Below, piece after piece: positions 14,216 through 19,588 of a stretch of DNA of 19,588 bases (positions are counted from its first letter, which is position 1; the number at the start of each line of letters is the position of its first letter). Made by a program: the position numbers and the translations under genes. The notes beneath the pieces were generated by a model that searched no databases, was not told the origin of the DNA, and worked only from the letters and a program-made list of their open reading frames with translations. This DNA comes from Lachnospiraceae bacterium (GTDB lineage: Bacteria > Bacillota_A > Clostridia > Lachnospirales > Lachnospiraceae). The stretch lies in the NCBI GenBank assembly GCA_016291475.1, contig JAEEXJ010000064.1, forward strand, positions 1 through 19,588, read 5' to 3'.

Positions 14216-15667
14216 TTACTTAGCAAGTGTAAAGGTCATCTTATCTGCGGGCATGACAAGACCGACTATATCGCCCAGGTTCCAAAGGTACTCATCGTCA
14301 ACGATAAGATCGTGACCTCTTGCGGTACGGATGACATAGCTGTAATGGTCACCTTTATATATAAGGTTGATGATCTCTCCGGAGGTAAGTCCCTTCTCGG
14401 CATCATCGGTAAGTTCGATATCCGCAGGTTCGATGGAAATATGGATCCTGATGTTTTCGGGTCTGACGGTTTCACCGGAAGAATCCTTGAGTATGCCGTC
14501 CTTAAGAGAAGAACCTTTGATTATCTGAGTGATATCTGCTTCGATCTCTTTTCCGTTATATTCAAGTCCGTATTCATCGGTAATATCCGCGTCAAATCTG
14601 GTGGTGTGATCTTCCGCGATCATGATGTGGATTCCGTCGGGATCAAGGCACATTCCGACCTCTTCTCCCACTTTCGGAGTTTTGGTAGACTGAATGACCA
14701 TCTCGTACTTGCCGCTTTCTACGGTGATCTCATAGTGGATTCCCTTGAAGACGACATTCGTTACAACACCTTTAACGGTGCCTTTTTCGGGAGCGGTCAG
14801 GATAACATCCTCGGGGCGGACAACCGCATCGATCTGTGTTCCTTCGGGAACATCATCCATACAATCGAACTCTCCGCCGCAGAATCTGACCTTAAGCTTA
14901 CCTGTCATGATTCCCTTGAAAATATTACTTTCACCGATGAAGTCGGCTACAAAAGCATTCTTGGGCTCGTTGTAAATATCCTCGGGAGTTCCGATCTGCT
15001 GGATCTGTCCTCCGTTCATAACGACGATCTTATCGGACATAGTCAGGGCTTCTTCCTGATCATGAGTTACATATATAAATGTGATGCCGAGCTTATCATG
15101 CATGGACTTAAGCTCTATCTGCATCTCTTTTCTCATCTTGAGATCGAGTGCACCGAGAGGCTCATCCAAGAGAAGTATCTCAGGCTCATTTACAAGGGCT
15201 CTTGCAATGGCGATACGCTGCTGCTGACCGCCGGAAAGAGTCGCAACACTTCTTTCCTCAAAGCCTTCAAGGTCAACCATTTCAAGAACATGTTTGACCT
15301 TCTTATCTATCTCCTCACGGTTCATCTTCTTGAGCTTGAGACCGAAGGCGATATTATCGTATATATTCATGTGGGTGAAAAGTGCATAGCGCTGGAAAAC
15401 CGTATTAACGGGGCGCTTGTTGGGCGGAAGCTTTGATATATCCTTGCCTCCGAGTAAGATCTGACCGCTTGTGGGTCTGTCAAAACCTGCGATCATTCGA
15501 AGAGTCGTGGTCTTACCACAACCTGAAGGTCCGAGGAATGTGACAAATTCGCCTCTTTCAATCGAAAGATTGAAATTATCGACGGCAATGAAACCGTTGT
15601 CATCAAACCTTCTGGTAACATTCCGAAGCTCGATTATAGGCTCCGGTGCAGCCTGCGATGAATTCAT
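14216..15667 (-). CDS. potA: Spermidine/putrescine ABC transporter ATPase PotA with two TOBE-like domains
   Basis: The 483-residue product has a complete ABC nucleotide-binding domain: Walker A GPSGCGKTT (46-54), Q-loop Gln92, signature LSGGQ (144-148), Walker B ILLLDEP (164-170) and switch His202. A first TOBE domain follows at about 280-350 (VVRPEDVIL, GVVTNVVFKGIHYEITVES). A second TOBE-like copy lies at about 400-480 (VRPENIRIHIS, GEIINLIYKGDHYSYVIRT). Most PotA proteins are near 360-385 residues with one such region, so about 110 residues are extra. The frame is open to 15706, but GGAG lies 8 nt before the ATG at 15667, giving MNSSQAAPEP. It is the first gene of the operon. Confidence 0.92.
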   Translation of the reverse strand: MNSSQAAPEPIIELRNVTRRFDDNGFIAVDNFNLSIERGEFVTFLGPSGCGKTTTLRMIAGFDRPTSGQILLGGKDISKLPPNKRPVNTVFQRYALFTHMNIYDNIAFGLKLKKMNREEIDKKVKHVLEMVDLEGFEERSVATLSGGQQQRIAIARALVNEPEILLLDEPLGALDLKMRKEMQIELKSMHDKLGITFIYVTHDQEEALTMSDKIVVMNGGQIQQIGTPEDIYNEPKNAFVADFIGESNIFKGIMTGKLKVRFCGGEFDCMDDVPEGTQIDAVVRPEDVILTAPEKGTVKGVVTNVVFKGIHYEITVESGKYEMVIQSTKTPKVGEEVGMCLDPDGIHIMIAEDHTTRFDADITDEYGLEYNGKEIEADITQIIKGSSLKDGILKDSSGETVRPENIRIHISIEPADIELTDDAEKGLTSGEIINLIYKGDHYSYVIRTARGHDLIVDDEYLWNLGDIVGLVMPADKMTFTLAK

Positions 15668-15706
15668 TTCTTTTCTCCATGGTATATATATGTCCGAATC
15701 CCGCAC

Positions 15707-15735
15707 ATTTTACCATTTTTTGCAGGTGCATACAA
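15707..15735 (-). promoter_or_regulatory. potA: Predicted promoter of the potABCD operon
   Basis: On the minus strand TTGTAT (15735-15730), exactly 17 nt, then TAAAAT (15712-15707), preceded by TGG as an extended -10. The predicted start is near 15700, about 33 nt before the potA ATG. The long inverted repeat begins immediately upstream of the -35 box. Confidence 0.65.
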
Positions 15736-15804
15736 GATGACAATAGGGACGTACCCCTCTGTCAGGAGGTTATTCCCGGCAGAGGGGTACGTCCCATTGT
15801 CATC
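15736..15804. repeat. 69-bp near-perfect inverted repeat, GGGACGTACC family
   Basis: The left arm (15736-15761) starts GATGACAATAGGGACGTACC and the right arm (15780-15804) is its reverse complement except for one extra A in the left arm; the loop is 18 nt. It fills the gap between the chemotaxis receptor stop (15810) and the pot -35 box. Transcribed from the receptor gene it would form a 25-bp hairpin, without a T-run, that could protect or end the message. A 28-bp segment of the left side recurs at 19217-19244. Confidence 0.9.
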
Positions 15805-15809
15805 TGAAT

Positions 15810-17519
15810 TTATACTTTATAATTACCTACCATATTTCCGAGGTCATCGGACTGGTTCTTGATATTATCAGCCTTCTCGGCGACGTTTCTGATGATATCC
15901 GTGATCTCCGTGCATGCATTTGCGGTTATTTCCGCAGAGGAAGCATTCTCCTCGGAAATGGCCGAAAGACTGCTGATTGAATCATTAAGCACGTTACATA
16001 CCTTGTTTATATCATCAACATTCTGTCTGATAGCGTCGAAGTTTTCCTTGGTACTGTTTATGTTATCAAACAGTGTGGTAAGGGATTCCTTCGAGTTCAT
16101 ACTGGTGGATTCCTGTTTTGACATTACGTCATTTAGCTTTGTGACCAGACCTATTGTCTTATCGGTCTGAGCCTTCAGCTCATCCATTATATTTTTGATC
16201 GATGCGGAAGATTCATTGGACTGAACCGCAAGCTTTCCGATTTCTTCGGCAACTACCGCAAATCCGCGTCCGGCCTCTCCCGCCCTTGCAGCCTCTATGG
16301 ATGCATTTAGTGATAAGAGATTTGTCTGGTTTGCGATGGAATTGATGACATCCGCCGCGTTGGTAACCTCCTCAACGAAGCTTCCGACATTGCCCATTTC
16401 CTCGGTCACCTGAGCAAGCTCACGCATGGACTCCTGAATTGAAGAAATAAGTTCTTCGAAAGTCTTGGACACATGGTTTGAACTTGCAGCCATGCTGTTT
16501 GTACACGCTTCCGCAGTCTCTACCGTATCGGACATCTCGGACAGGCGGTTTACTATGGTTCTTACATTGTCGGATGCACTGTTTACATCCTCTGCCTGCT
16601 GAAGCGCTCCGCTTGAAACTCCCGAAATCGCATTGGAAAGTTCACTCATGGTACCGGTTGCTCTTTCAGTAATATCCGTCAGCTCATTGGAGGCGGATAC
16701 CGAACTGTCCACATTATTTTTAACTCCGGATACGATATCCCTTATCTGATCGATGAATGTATTCATATTACCGGCAATAACTTCGAATTCATCGCCGGAT
16801 GAGATCTCGATTTTTTTGGTAAGATCTCCGGATCCGTCAGCAATATCACTGAGCTTACTGTTAAGAGTCTTAAAACTCTTTCCTATTCTGGCGGTAAGTA
16901 TCAGGATTGCCGCAGCACTGAGTACCATGATCAGCAAACTGATAAGAGTTACCGTGCGGATATGACCGGAAATCTGTTCATCGAACCAGTCGGCACTGAA
17001 ATCCACTCCGACGATTCCTACAACTTTTCCCGAAGAATCAAACACAGGACTGTATGCACTGTAATGAGTGCCCCATTCATCGGCATATGGTTCATCATCA
17101 ACCGCACCCGTTCCGCCTCCGGCGGTCACAAGTGCATCCGTTATCTCTACCGGATCACCCCAATCTGCCGGTTCTTCCGGATCCGCGTCCACGGTGAAAA
17201 TAAAACTGTTTGCACCGGTCTGTTCCATACAATAGATATACTCAAGATCCGTATTGTCTCTGTATGCCGCAAGATCATTCAGAACCAGGGCATATTCTTC
17301 GGTTTCCTGATCACCGTCTTCAAGCGCACCAAGAACATCACCGTCAACCTCCGCAGCTGCGGTGTTGGCGATGTCCATCATTCTCTGCTTGATCAAGTGT
17401 TCCATTGCGGAGGCCGATTGTTTAACCGATATGGTTCCCAGAACTACAGTAGCAACAACAAGAATTACGACATTGATCAACAAGATCTGTAAGGTAAGAC
17501 TGATTCTCCGTACCCTCAT
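15810..17519 (-). CDS. Methyl-accepting chemotaxis protein with extracellular Cache-like sensor
   Basis: The 569-residue product has a first membrane helix (about 9-31), an extracellular sensor (34-186), a second helix (188-209), a HAMP domain (about 210-263) and a long coiled-coil signalling domain. The sensor includes [20 protein letters not shown] and GIVGVDFS, typical of Cache-type ligand domains. The signalling tip reads [20 protein letters not shown] (397-416), the conserved CheA/CheW contact region. No C-terminal CheR-binding pentapeptide is seen. The frame is open to 17570, but GGGGAG lies 5 nt before the ATG at 17519 and precedes a normal MCP start. It indicates a chemotactic or otherwise Che-regulated organism; the ligand is unknown. 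Confidence 0.93.
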   Translation of the reverse strand: MRVRRISLTLQILLINVVILVVATVVLGTISVKQSASAMEHLIKQRMMDIANTAAAEVDGDVLGALEDGDQETEEYALVLNDLAAYRDNTDLEYIYCMEQTGANSFIFTVDADPEEPADWGDPVEITDALVTAGGGTGAVDDEPYADEWGTHYSAYSPVFDSSGKVVGIVGVDFSADWFDEQISGHIRTVTLISLLIMVLSAAAILILTARIGKSFKTLNSKLSDIADGSGDLTKKIEISSGDEFEVIAGNMNTFIDQIRDIVSGVKNNVDSSVSASNELTDITERATGTMSELSNAISGVSSGALQQAEDVNSASDNVRTIVNRLSEMSDTVETAEACTNSMAASSNHVSKTFEELISSIQESMRELAQVTEEMGNVGSFVEEVTNAADVINSIANQTNLLSLNASIEAARAGEAGRGFAVVAEEIGKLAVQSNESSASIKNIMDELKAQTDKTIGLVTKLNDVMSKQESTSMNSKESLTTLFDNINSTKENFDAIRQNVDDINKVCNVLNDSISSLSAISEENASSAEITANACTEITDIIRNVAEKADNIKNQSDDLGNMVGNYKV

Positions 17520-17634
17520 ATTGCTCCCCTTGTTGCAGGAATGTTTTCCACCCGTACGTGCCTGCATCACTAGCGGGCATTAAAGTATGGATATATGTTA
17601 CCATAACAGTGTAGCACAGCGCCACAAAAATGAA

Positions 17635-17712
17635 GGTGACAGCGGGGATGTTTCTTTTTTCAATCTGATACCAAAAGAACCTGCCCGTTCAATCGGGCAG
17701 GTTCTTGTCACC
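17635..17712. repeat. Nested inverted repeat: outer GGTGACA...TGTCACC around a terminator hairpin
   Basis: GGTGACA (17635-17641) and TGTCACC (17706-17712) are perfect inverted copies enclosing 64 nt. The right part of the interior is the 13-bp hairpin of the Rpn gene terminator. The TGACA...TGTCA ends match those of the repeats at 15738 and 19217, so it may belong to the same kind of dispersed element. Confidence 0.55.
17671..17706 (-). terminator. Intrinsic terminator overlapping the Rpn stop codon
   Basis: AAGAACCTGCCCG (17675-17687) and CGGGCAGGTTCTT (17694-17706) form a perfect 13-bp stem. Read on the minus strand it is followed by TTTTGG. The 6-nt loop contains the TGA stop of the Rpn gene (17691-17689), so the coding sequence ends inside the hairpin. 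Confidence 0.7.
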
Positions 17713-17892
17713 TAACATTATTTGTAATTCATCTACTGTTATATCCATTTCCTCGGCAGCCTCCTCGGCTGTTATACGGCCTTTTAAATACATGGATAAC
17801 ACAGCCTCGGCTTTTCCTTCAGCCCTTCCTTCAGCCAAGCCCTCCGCTTTTCCATCCTCGAATATATCTTTGTCTCTCATATATAATGTCAT
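17689..17892 (-). CDS. Candidate intragenic small protein from the Rpn 3' end (RpnS-like), 67 residues
   Basis: An in-frame ATG at 17892 (Met214 of the Rpn protein) is preceded after 9 nt by GGAGG (17906-17902), and a promoter-like element lies just upstream at 17918-17946. The product would be MTLYMRDKDIFEDGKAEGLA followed by the AEG hinge and the helical C-terminal domain. In Escherichia coli, rpn genes are reported to encode a short C-terminal protein from inside the gene that binds and blocks the full-length nuclease. The same role here is an inference from position and signals. The GGAGG bases encode Trp-Arg within the long protein, so chance occurrence is possible. Confidence 0.5.
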   Translation of the reverse strand: MTLYMRDKDIFEDGKAEGLAEGRAEGKAEAVLSMYLKGRITAEEAAEEMDITVDELQIMLGDKNLPD

Positions 17893-18531
17893 ATATTCAA
17901 GCCTCCACTGCTCTTTCATTTTAGCACTTTCAACCTGAGTATCCAATCGTTTAGTAAAATCCGATTCAGCAGCCCCGCTTGACAGATATCTCAAAAAATC
18001 CCCCAAATCCCGGGATACGTCATCCATCGATCCCTCCGGGTTTAAAAACACCTTATATGTTTCATCATTTAAGGCTATATTTGTATCCTGAACACATCGG
18101 TTTTCAAATGTATAGATATGTCTTCCCGCTTTAAACGGGTCATCAAGACAGATAAAGATTACATAGGACTTCTTGAGTTCCGCAAATTCAGCATTTCTTT
18201 CTATCAGATTAAGATCTATCATCCCCTGATAATACCTGGAGCGTTTTGGGAGATCATTCCTGAGTCTGGTCTGCATTTCGATATCGTATACAGTTTTGCA
18301 GCTATCACTTTCCTGTAAAAGCGAATCTCCCTCCACATATACATCTAGACGGATTCCTCTTCCATCTGCCGTAATCTCTATAGTTTTCTGGGGTTCGGGA
18401 AATCTGATTTCCAATATCTTGATTTCAAGAATAATTTCCAGAAGTTCTTTTGTAAGATCAGGATTTGTTGACAAAATCTTGCAAAACATAAAATCATCAA
18501 TAAAGCTTAGTTCATTATAACTCTTAGGCAT
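17689..18531 (-). CDS. Rpn-family recombination-promoting nuclease / PD-(D/E)XK putative transposase
   Basis: The 280-residue product starts MPKSYNELSFIDDFMFCKIL, the usual Rpn/PDDEXK_2 beginning. It keeps the catalytic pattern with Asp63 in IRLDVYVEGD and the E-x-Q motif in YDIEMQTRL (Glu85, Gln87). A middle region (SYVIFICLDDPFKAGRHIYT) matches the family, and the C-terminus has an AEG-repeat hinge (229-242, KAEGLAEGRAEGKAEA) followed by a small helical domain. The gene is full length. Rpn proteins are DNA endonucleases linked to recombination and, in Escherichia coli, to phage restriction. The C-terminal part also contains an internal promoter, ribosome site and in-frame ATG at 17892. An extended -10 promoter may lie at 18568-18576. 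Confidence 0.9.
   Translation of the reverse strand: MPKSYNELSFIDDFMFCKILSTNPDLTKELLEIILEIKILEIRFPEPQKTIEITADGRGIRLDVYVEGDSLLQESDSCKTVYDIEMQTRLRNDLPKRSRYYQGMIDLNLIERNAEFAELKKSYVIFICLDDPFKAGRHIYTFENRCVQDTNIALNDETYKVFLNPEGSMDDVSRDLGDFLRYLSSGAAESDFTKRLDTQVESAKMKEQWRLEYMTLYMRDKDIFEDGKAEGLAEGRAEGKAEAVLSMYLKGRITAEEAAEEMDITVDELQIMLGDKNLPD
17918..17946 (-). promoter_or_regulatory. Predicted internal promoter inside the Rpn gene
   Basis: On the minus strand TTGGAT (17946-17941), exactly 17 nt, then TAAAAT (17923-17918) preceded by TGC, an extended -10. The predicted start is near 17911, just before the GGAGG at 17906-17902. Confidence 0.5.
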
Positions 18532-18567
18532 GTGTTCGCTCTTTCTCCAATCAAATTTACTCTACGC

Positions 18568-18576
18568 ATTATGACA
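18568..18576 (-). promoter_or_regulatory. Possible extended -10 promoter for the Rpn gene
   Basis: TGTCATAAT on the minus strand (18576-18568) is an extended -10 element about 37 nt before the Rpn ATG. No convincing -35 box is seen; it lies just after the terminator at 18583-18624. Confidence 0.35.
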
Positions 18577-18582
18577 GAAAAC

Positions 18583-18624
18583 AAAAAGAGCCCCCACGAA
18601 TTACACAAGCAATTCGGAGAACTC
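18583..18624 (-). terminator. Probable intrinsic terminator upstream of the Rpn gene
   Basis: On the minus strand GAGTTCTC-CGAATT and AATTCG-T-GGGGGCTC can pair with one bulge and several G-U pairs, followed by TTTTTG (18587-18582). It would end transcription coming from the NTF2-like gene, separating it from Rpn. Confidence 0.5.
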
Positions 18625-18829
18625 CCCATATAGCACCGCATAAGTCATCAGAACCGACATATATGTCCGTGTAAGACTTCCGTCGATATAAATTCAAATG
18701 TATATACGCATACTATTATTGAAATTGTTATATCGGATTATAAATCCGCCAAAGAGAAAAACACAATTGGTAAAAATGTACGAATGTTTTATGACACAAA
18801 TGTCATTAGGCAAATTAAAAGCCGTATAT
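18625..18829. other. AT-rich intergenic region without a recognised gene
   Basis: No supported coding sequence was seen. It contains a perfect 12-bp palindrome GACATATATGTC (18656-18667) flanked by AAGTC and GACTT, and a small inverted repeat CGGATT-ATA-AATCCG (18734-18748). Both could be protein-binding sites or chance in AT-rich DNA. Confidence 0.4.
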
Positions 18830-19195
18830 TCAAATAGGTTTACCTATTCCAAGTTCTTTTCTCCATGCCGGGGCATCACCGTCATCTGCCCAGTATTCGT
18901 CCATTTCCGAAATCTTATCATTGCGTAACTTAATGAAACTGACAACGTGACATGAGATGCCGCCCTCTTCGGATTGGACATTTCCGACCAGTATTATTTC
19001 GTTACCATGCTCTTCCAGTCGTTCGATCACACCTTTCCACTTTCCGGGATAATCACAGTTTACACGAATGTACTCGGAGACAGTGAATTGCTCATTTGTA
19101 CAGTGCCATCTGATTACGGCATCGTCACAAAAATATGAAGGCAGAGCACTCTTGTTTTGACTTATCACATCATGCCAAAAAGCTTTTATATCCAT
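18830..19195 (-). CDS. NTF2-like (SnoaL-type) small protein
   Basis: The 121-residue product begins MDIKAFWHDVISQNKSALPS and continues YFCDDAVIRWHCTNEQFTVS, with later ISCHVVSFIKLRNDKISEMD and EYWADDGDAPAWR. The pattern of an N-terminal helix, a DDAVIRWH-type strand and a terminal EYW motif fits the nuclear transport factor 2 / SnoaL fold, a cone-shaped pocket used by small enzymes and binding proteins. The reaction or ligand cannot be told from sequence. The frame is open to a TTG at 19222, but that codon lies in the dispersed repeat, so the ATG at 19195 with a weak AGAGAAG site is preferred. Confidence 0.7.
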   Translation of the reverse strand: MDIKAFWHDVISQNKSALPSYFCDDAVIRWHCTNEQFTVSEYIRVNCDYPGKWKGVIERLEEHGNEIILVGNVQSEEGGISCHVVSFIKLRNDKISEMDEYWADDGDAPAWRKELGIGKPI

Positions 19196-19216
19196 AACTT
19201 CTCTATAATCCTGTTC

Positions 19217-19244
19217 TGACAATAGGGACGTACCTCTCTGTCAG
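19217..19244. repeat. 28-bp dispersed repeat copy, GGGACGTACC family
   Basis: The copy reads TGACAATAGGGACGTACCTC then TCTGTCAG. It matches 15738-15765 at 27 of 28 bases and has TGACA...TGTCA inverted ends. It occupies most of the 56-nt gap between the TSCPD and NTF2-like genes. Confidence 0.85.
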
Positions 19245-19251
19245 TCCATTA

Positions 19252-19500
19252 TTACATCACAGATTCGATTGCTTTGGAAAACTGATCTGCGCAGGATGTA
19301 CCTCTGTTGCCGCAGATATTTCCCTTGAGGATGGATGCTATTTCGGAAGCATCTTTTCCTTCAACAAGTCTTCCGATGGCTTTAAGATTGCCGTTGCATC
19401 CTCCAGTAAATGCTACGTTGTGAAGTTTCTTGTCATCATCGATATCAAAGTCGATCTTCATAGAGCAGACGCCCGAAGGTTTGTAAGAATAATGATTCAT
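19252..19500 (-). CDS. TIGR03905-type TSCPD domain protein with four cysteines
   Basis: The 82-residue product starts MNHYSYKPSGVCSMKIDFDI and has VAFTGGCNGNLKAIGRLVEG, NICGNRGTSCADQFSKAIES and conserved cysteines at 12, 35, 63 and 70. This is the pattern of small TSCPD-domain proteins (TIGR03905), related to a terminal domain of some ribonucleotide reductases; the four cysteines suggest metal binding. Its function is not established. AGGTGAC lies about 5 nt before the ATG at 19500. A strong terminator hairpin sits only about 20 nt upstream, leaving little room for a promoter of its own. Confidence 0.85.
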   Translation of the reverse strand: MNHYSYKPSGVCSMKIDFDIDDDKKLHNVAFTGGCNGNLKAIGRLVEGKDASEIASILKGNICGNRGTSCADQFSKAIESVM

Positions 19501-19517
19501 AATGTCACCTTTGTCAT

Positions 19518-19553
19518 TTAAAAAACTGCCCGAGTCTGAGACTCGGGCAGTTT
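19518..19553 (-). terminator. Strong intrinsic terminator hairpin upstream of the TSCPD gene
   Basis: AAACTGCCCGAGTC (19523-19536) and GACTCGGGCAGTTT (19540-19553) form a perfect 14-bp stem with a 3-nt loop; on the minus strand it ends in a run of T. It probably ends a gene lying beyond the right edge. The last 35 bases of the window contain minus-strand stops in all frames and may hold that gene's 3' end. Confidence 0.8.
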
Positions 19554-19588
19554 CAAATTAATCGCTAATGATTATTTGAAAGGATTCT

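Noticed and set aside
14312..15436. Plus-strand open frame of 374 codons opposite potA
   Set aside because: It is antisense to a clearly conserved ABC ATPase and shows no domain or start signals.
16962..17492. Plus-strand open frame of 176 codons opposite the chemotaxis receptor
   Set aside because: It is a shadow of the receptor gene with no ribosome site and no family pattern.
17520..17634. Possible riboswitch or flagellar-type promoter upstream of the chemotaxis receptor
   Set aside because: I looked for a c-di-GMP riboswitch core and a sigma-28 type promoter and found neither; only a weak TATGG...CCATA repeat is present.
18656..18679. Nested palindrome around GACATATATGTC
   Set aside because: It is perfect but short and lies in AT-rich DNA without a clear promoter nearby, so it is only noted, not called as an operator.
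18698..18928. Plus-strand frame of 76 codons beginning in the AT-rich gap
   Set aside because: It runs into the NTF2-like gene on the other strand and has no convincing ribosome site.

Overview
The window looks like a chromosomal segment of a low-to-mid GC Gram-positive anaerobe of the Clostridia, most likely a Lachnospiraceae-type organism. This is inferred from strong AGGAG-type ribosome binding sites, sigma-A-like promoters, a secretin-free Tad pilus operon, a potABCD polyamine importer, a large methyl-accepting chemotaxis protein, an Rpn-family nuclease and a TIGR03905-type TSCPD protein. No rRNA, tRNA, CRISPR array or intact insertion sequence was seen.

Left block (1-2538, minus strand): a likely operon of a TPR-associated family 2 glycosyltransferase, hisC (ATGA overlap), and the start of a COG2426-type membrane protein that runs off the left edge. 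Its promoter carries an imperfect inverted repeat. Divergent from it (2600-5409, plus strand) is a three-gene cassette: a CPBP-family intramembrane protease homologue, a YtrA-type GntR repressor and a DUF5808-like membrane protein. A perfect 8-bp inverted repeat lies on its predicted transcription start and suggests autoregulation.

Middle block (5393-10737, minus strand): a compact Tad/Flp pilus operon in the order tadA, tadB, tadC, a small pilin-like protein, two TadE-like proteins, cpaB and a prepilin peptidase. Its promoter (TTGACC-N17-TATAGT) is followed within about 12 nt by an intrinsic-terminator-like hairpin. A second GGGCAG copy could break that hairpin, so this may be an attenuator.

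Right-middle block (10777-15735, minus strand): potA-potB-potC-potD. PotA carries a second TOBE-like domain. PotD appears to be held by a C-terminal membrane helix instead of a lipid anchor. A 41-residue membrane peptide gene lies antisense to the 3' end of this operon with its own promoter and terminator. Upstream of potA are a 69-bp near-perfect inverted repeat and then the chemotaxis receptor gene.

Right end (17635-19588, minus strand): an Rpn-family PD-(D/E)XK nuclease, an NTF2-like protein and a TSCPD protein, with short repeats sharing TGACA...TGTCA ends. Inside the Rpn gene there is a well-formed internal promoter, a GGAGG site and an in-frame ATG that would make a separate 67-residue C-terminal protein. 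This matches the intragenic antitoxin arrangement reported for Escherichia coli Rpn proteins and is the strongest candidate here for an unusual system.
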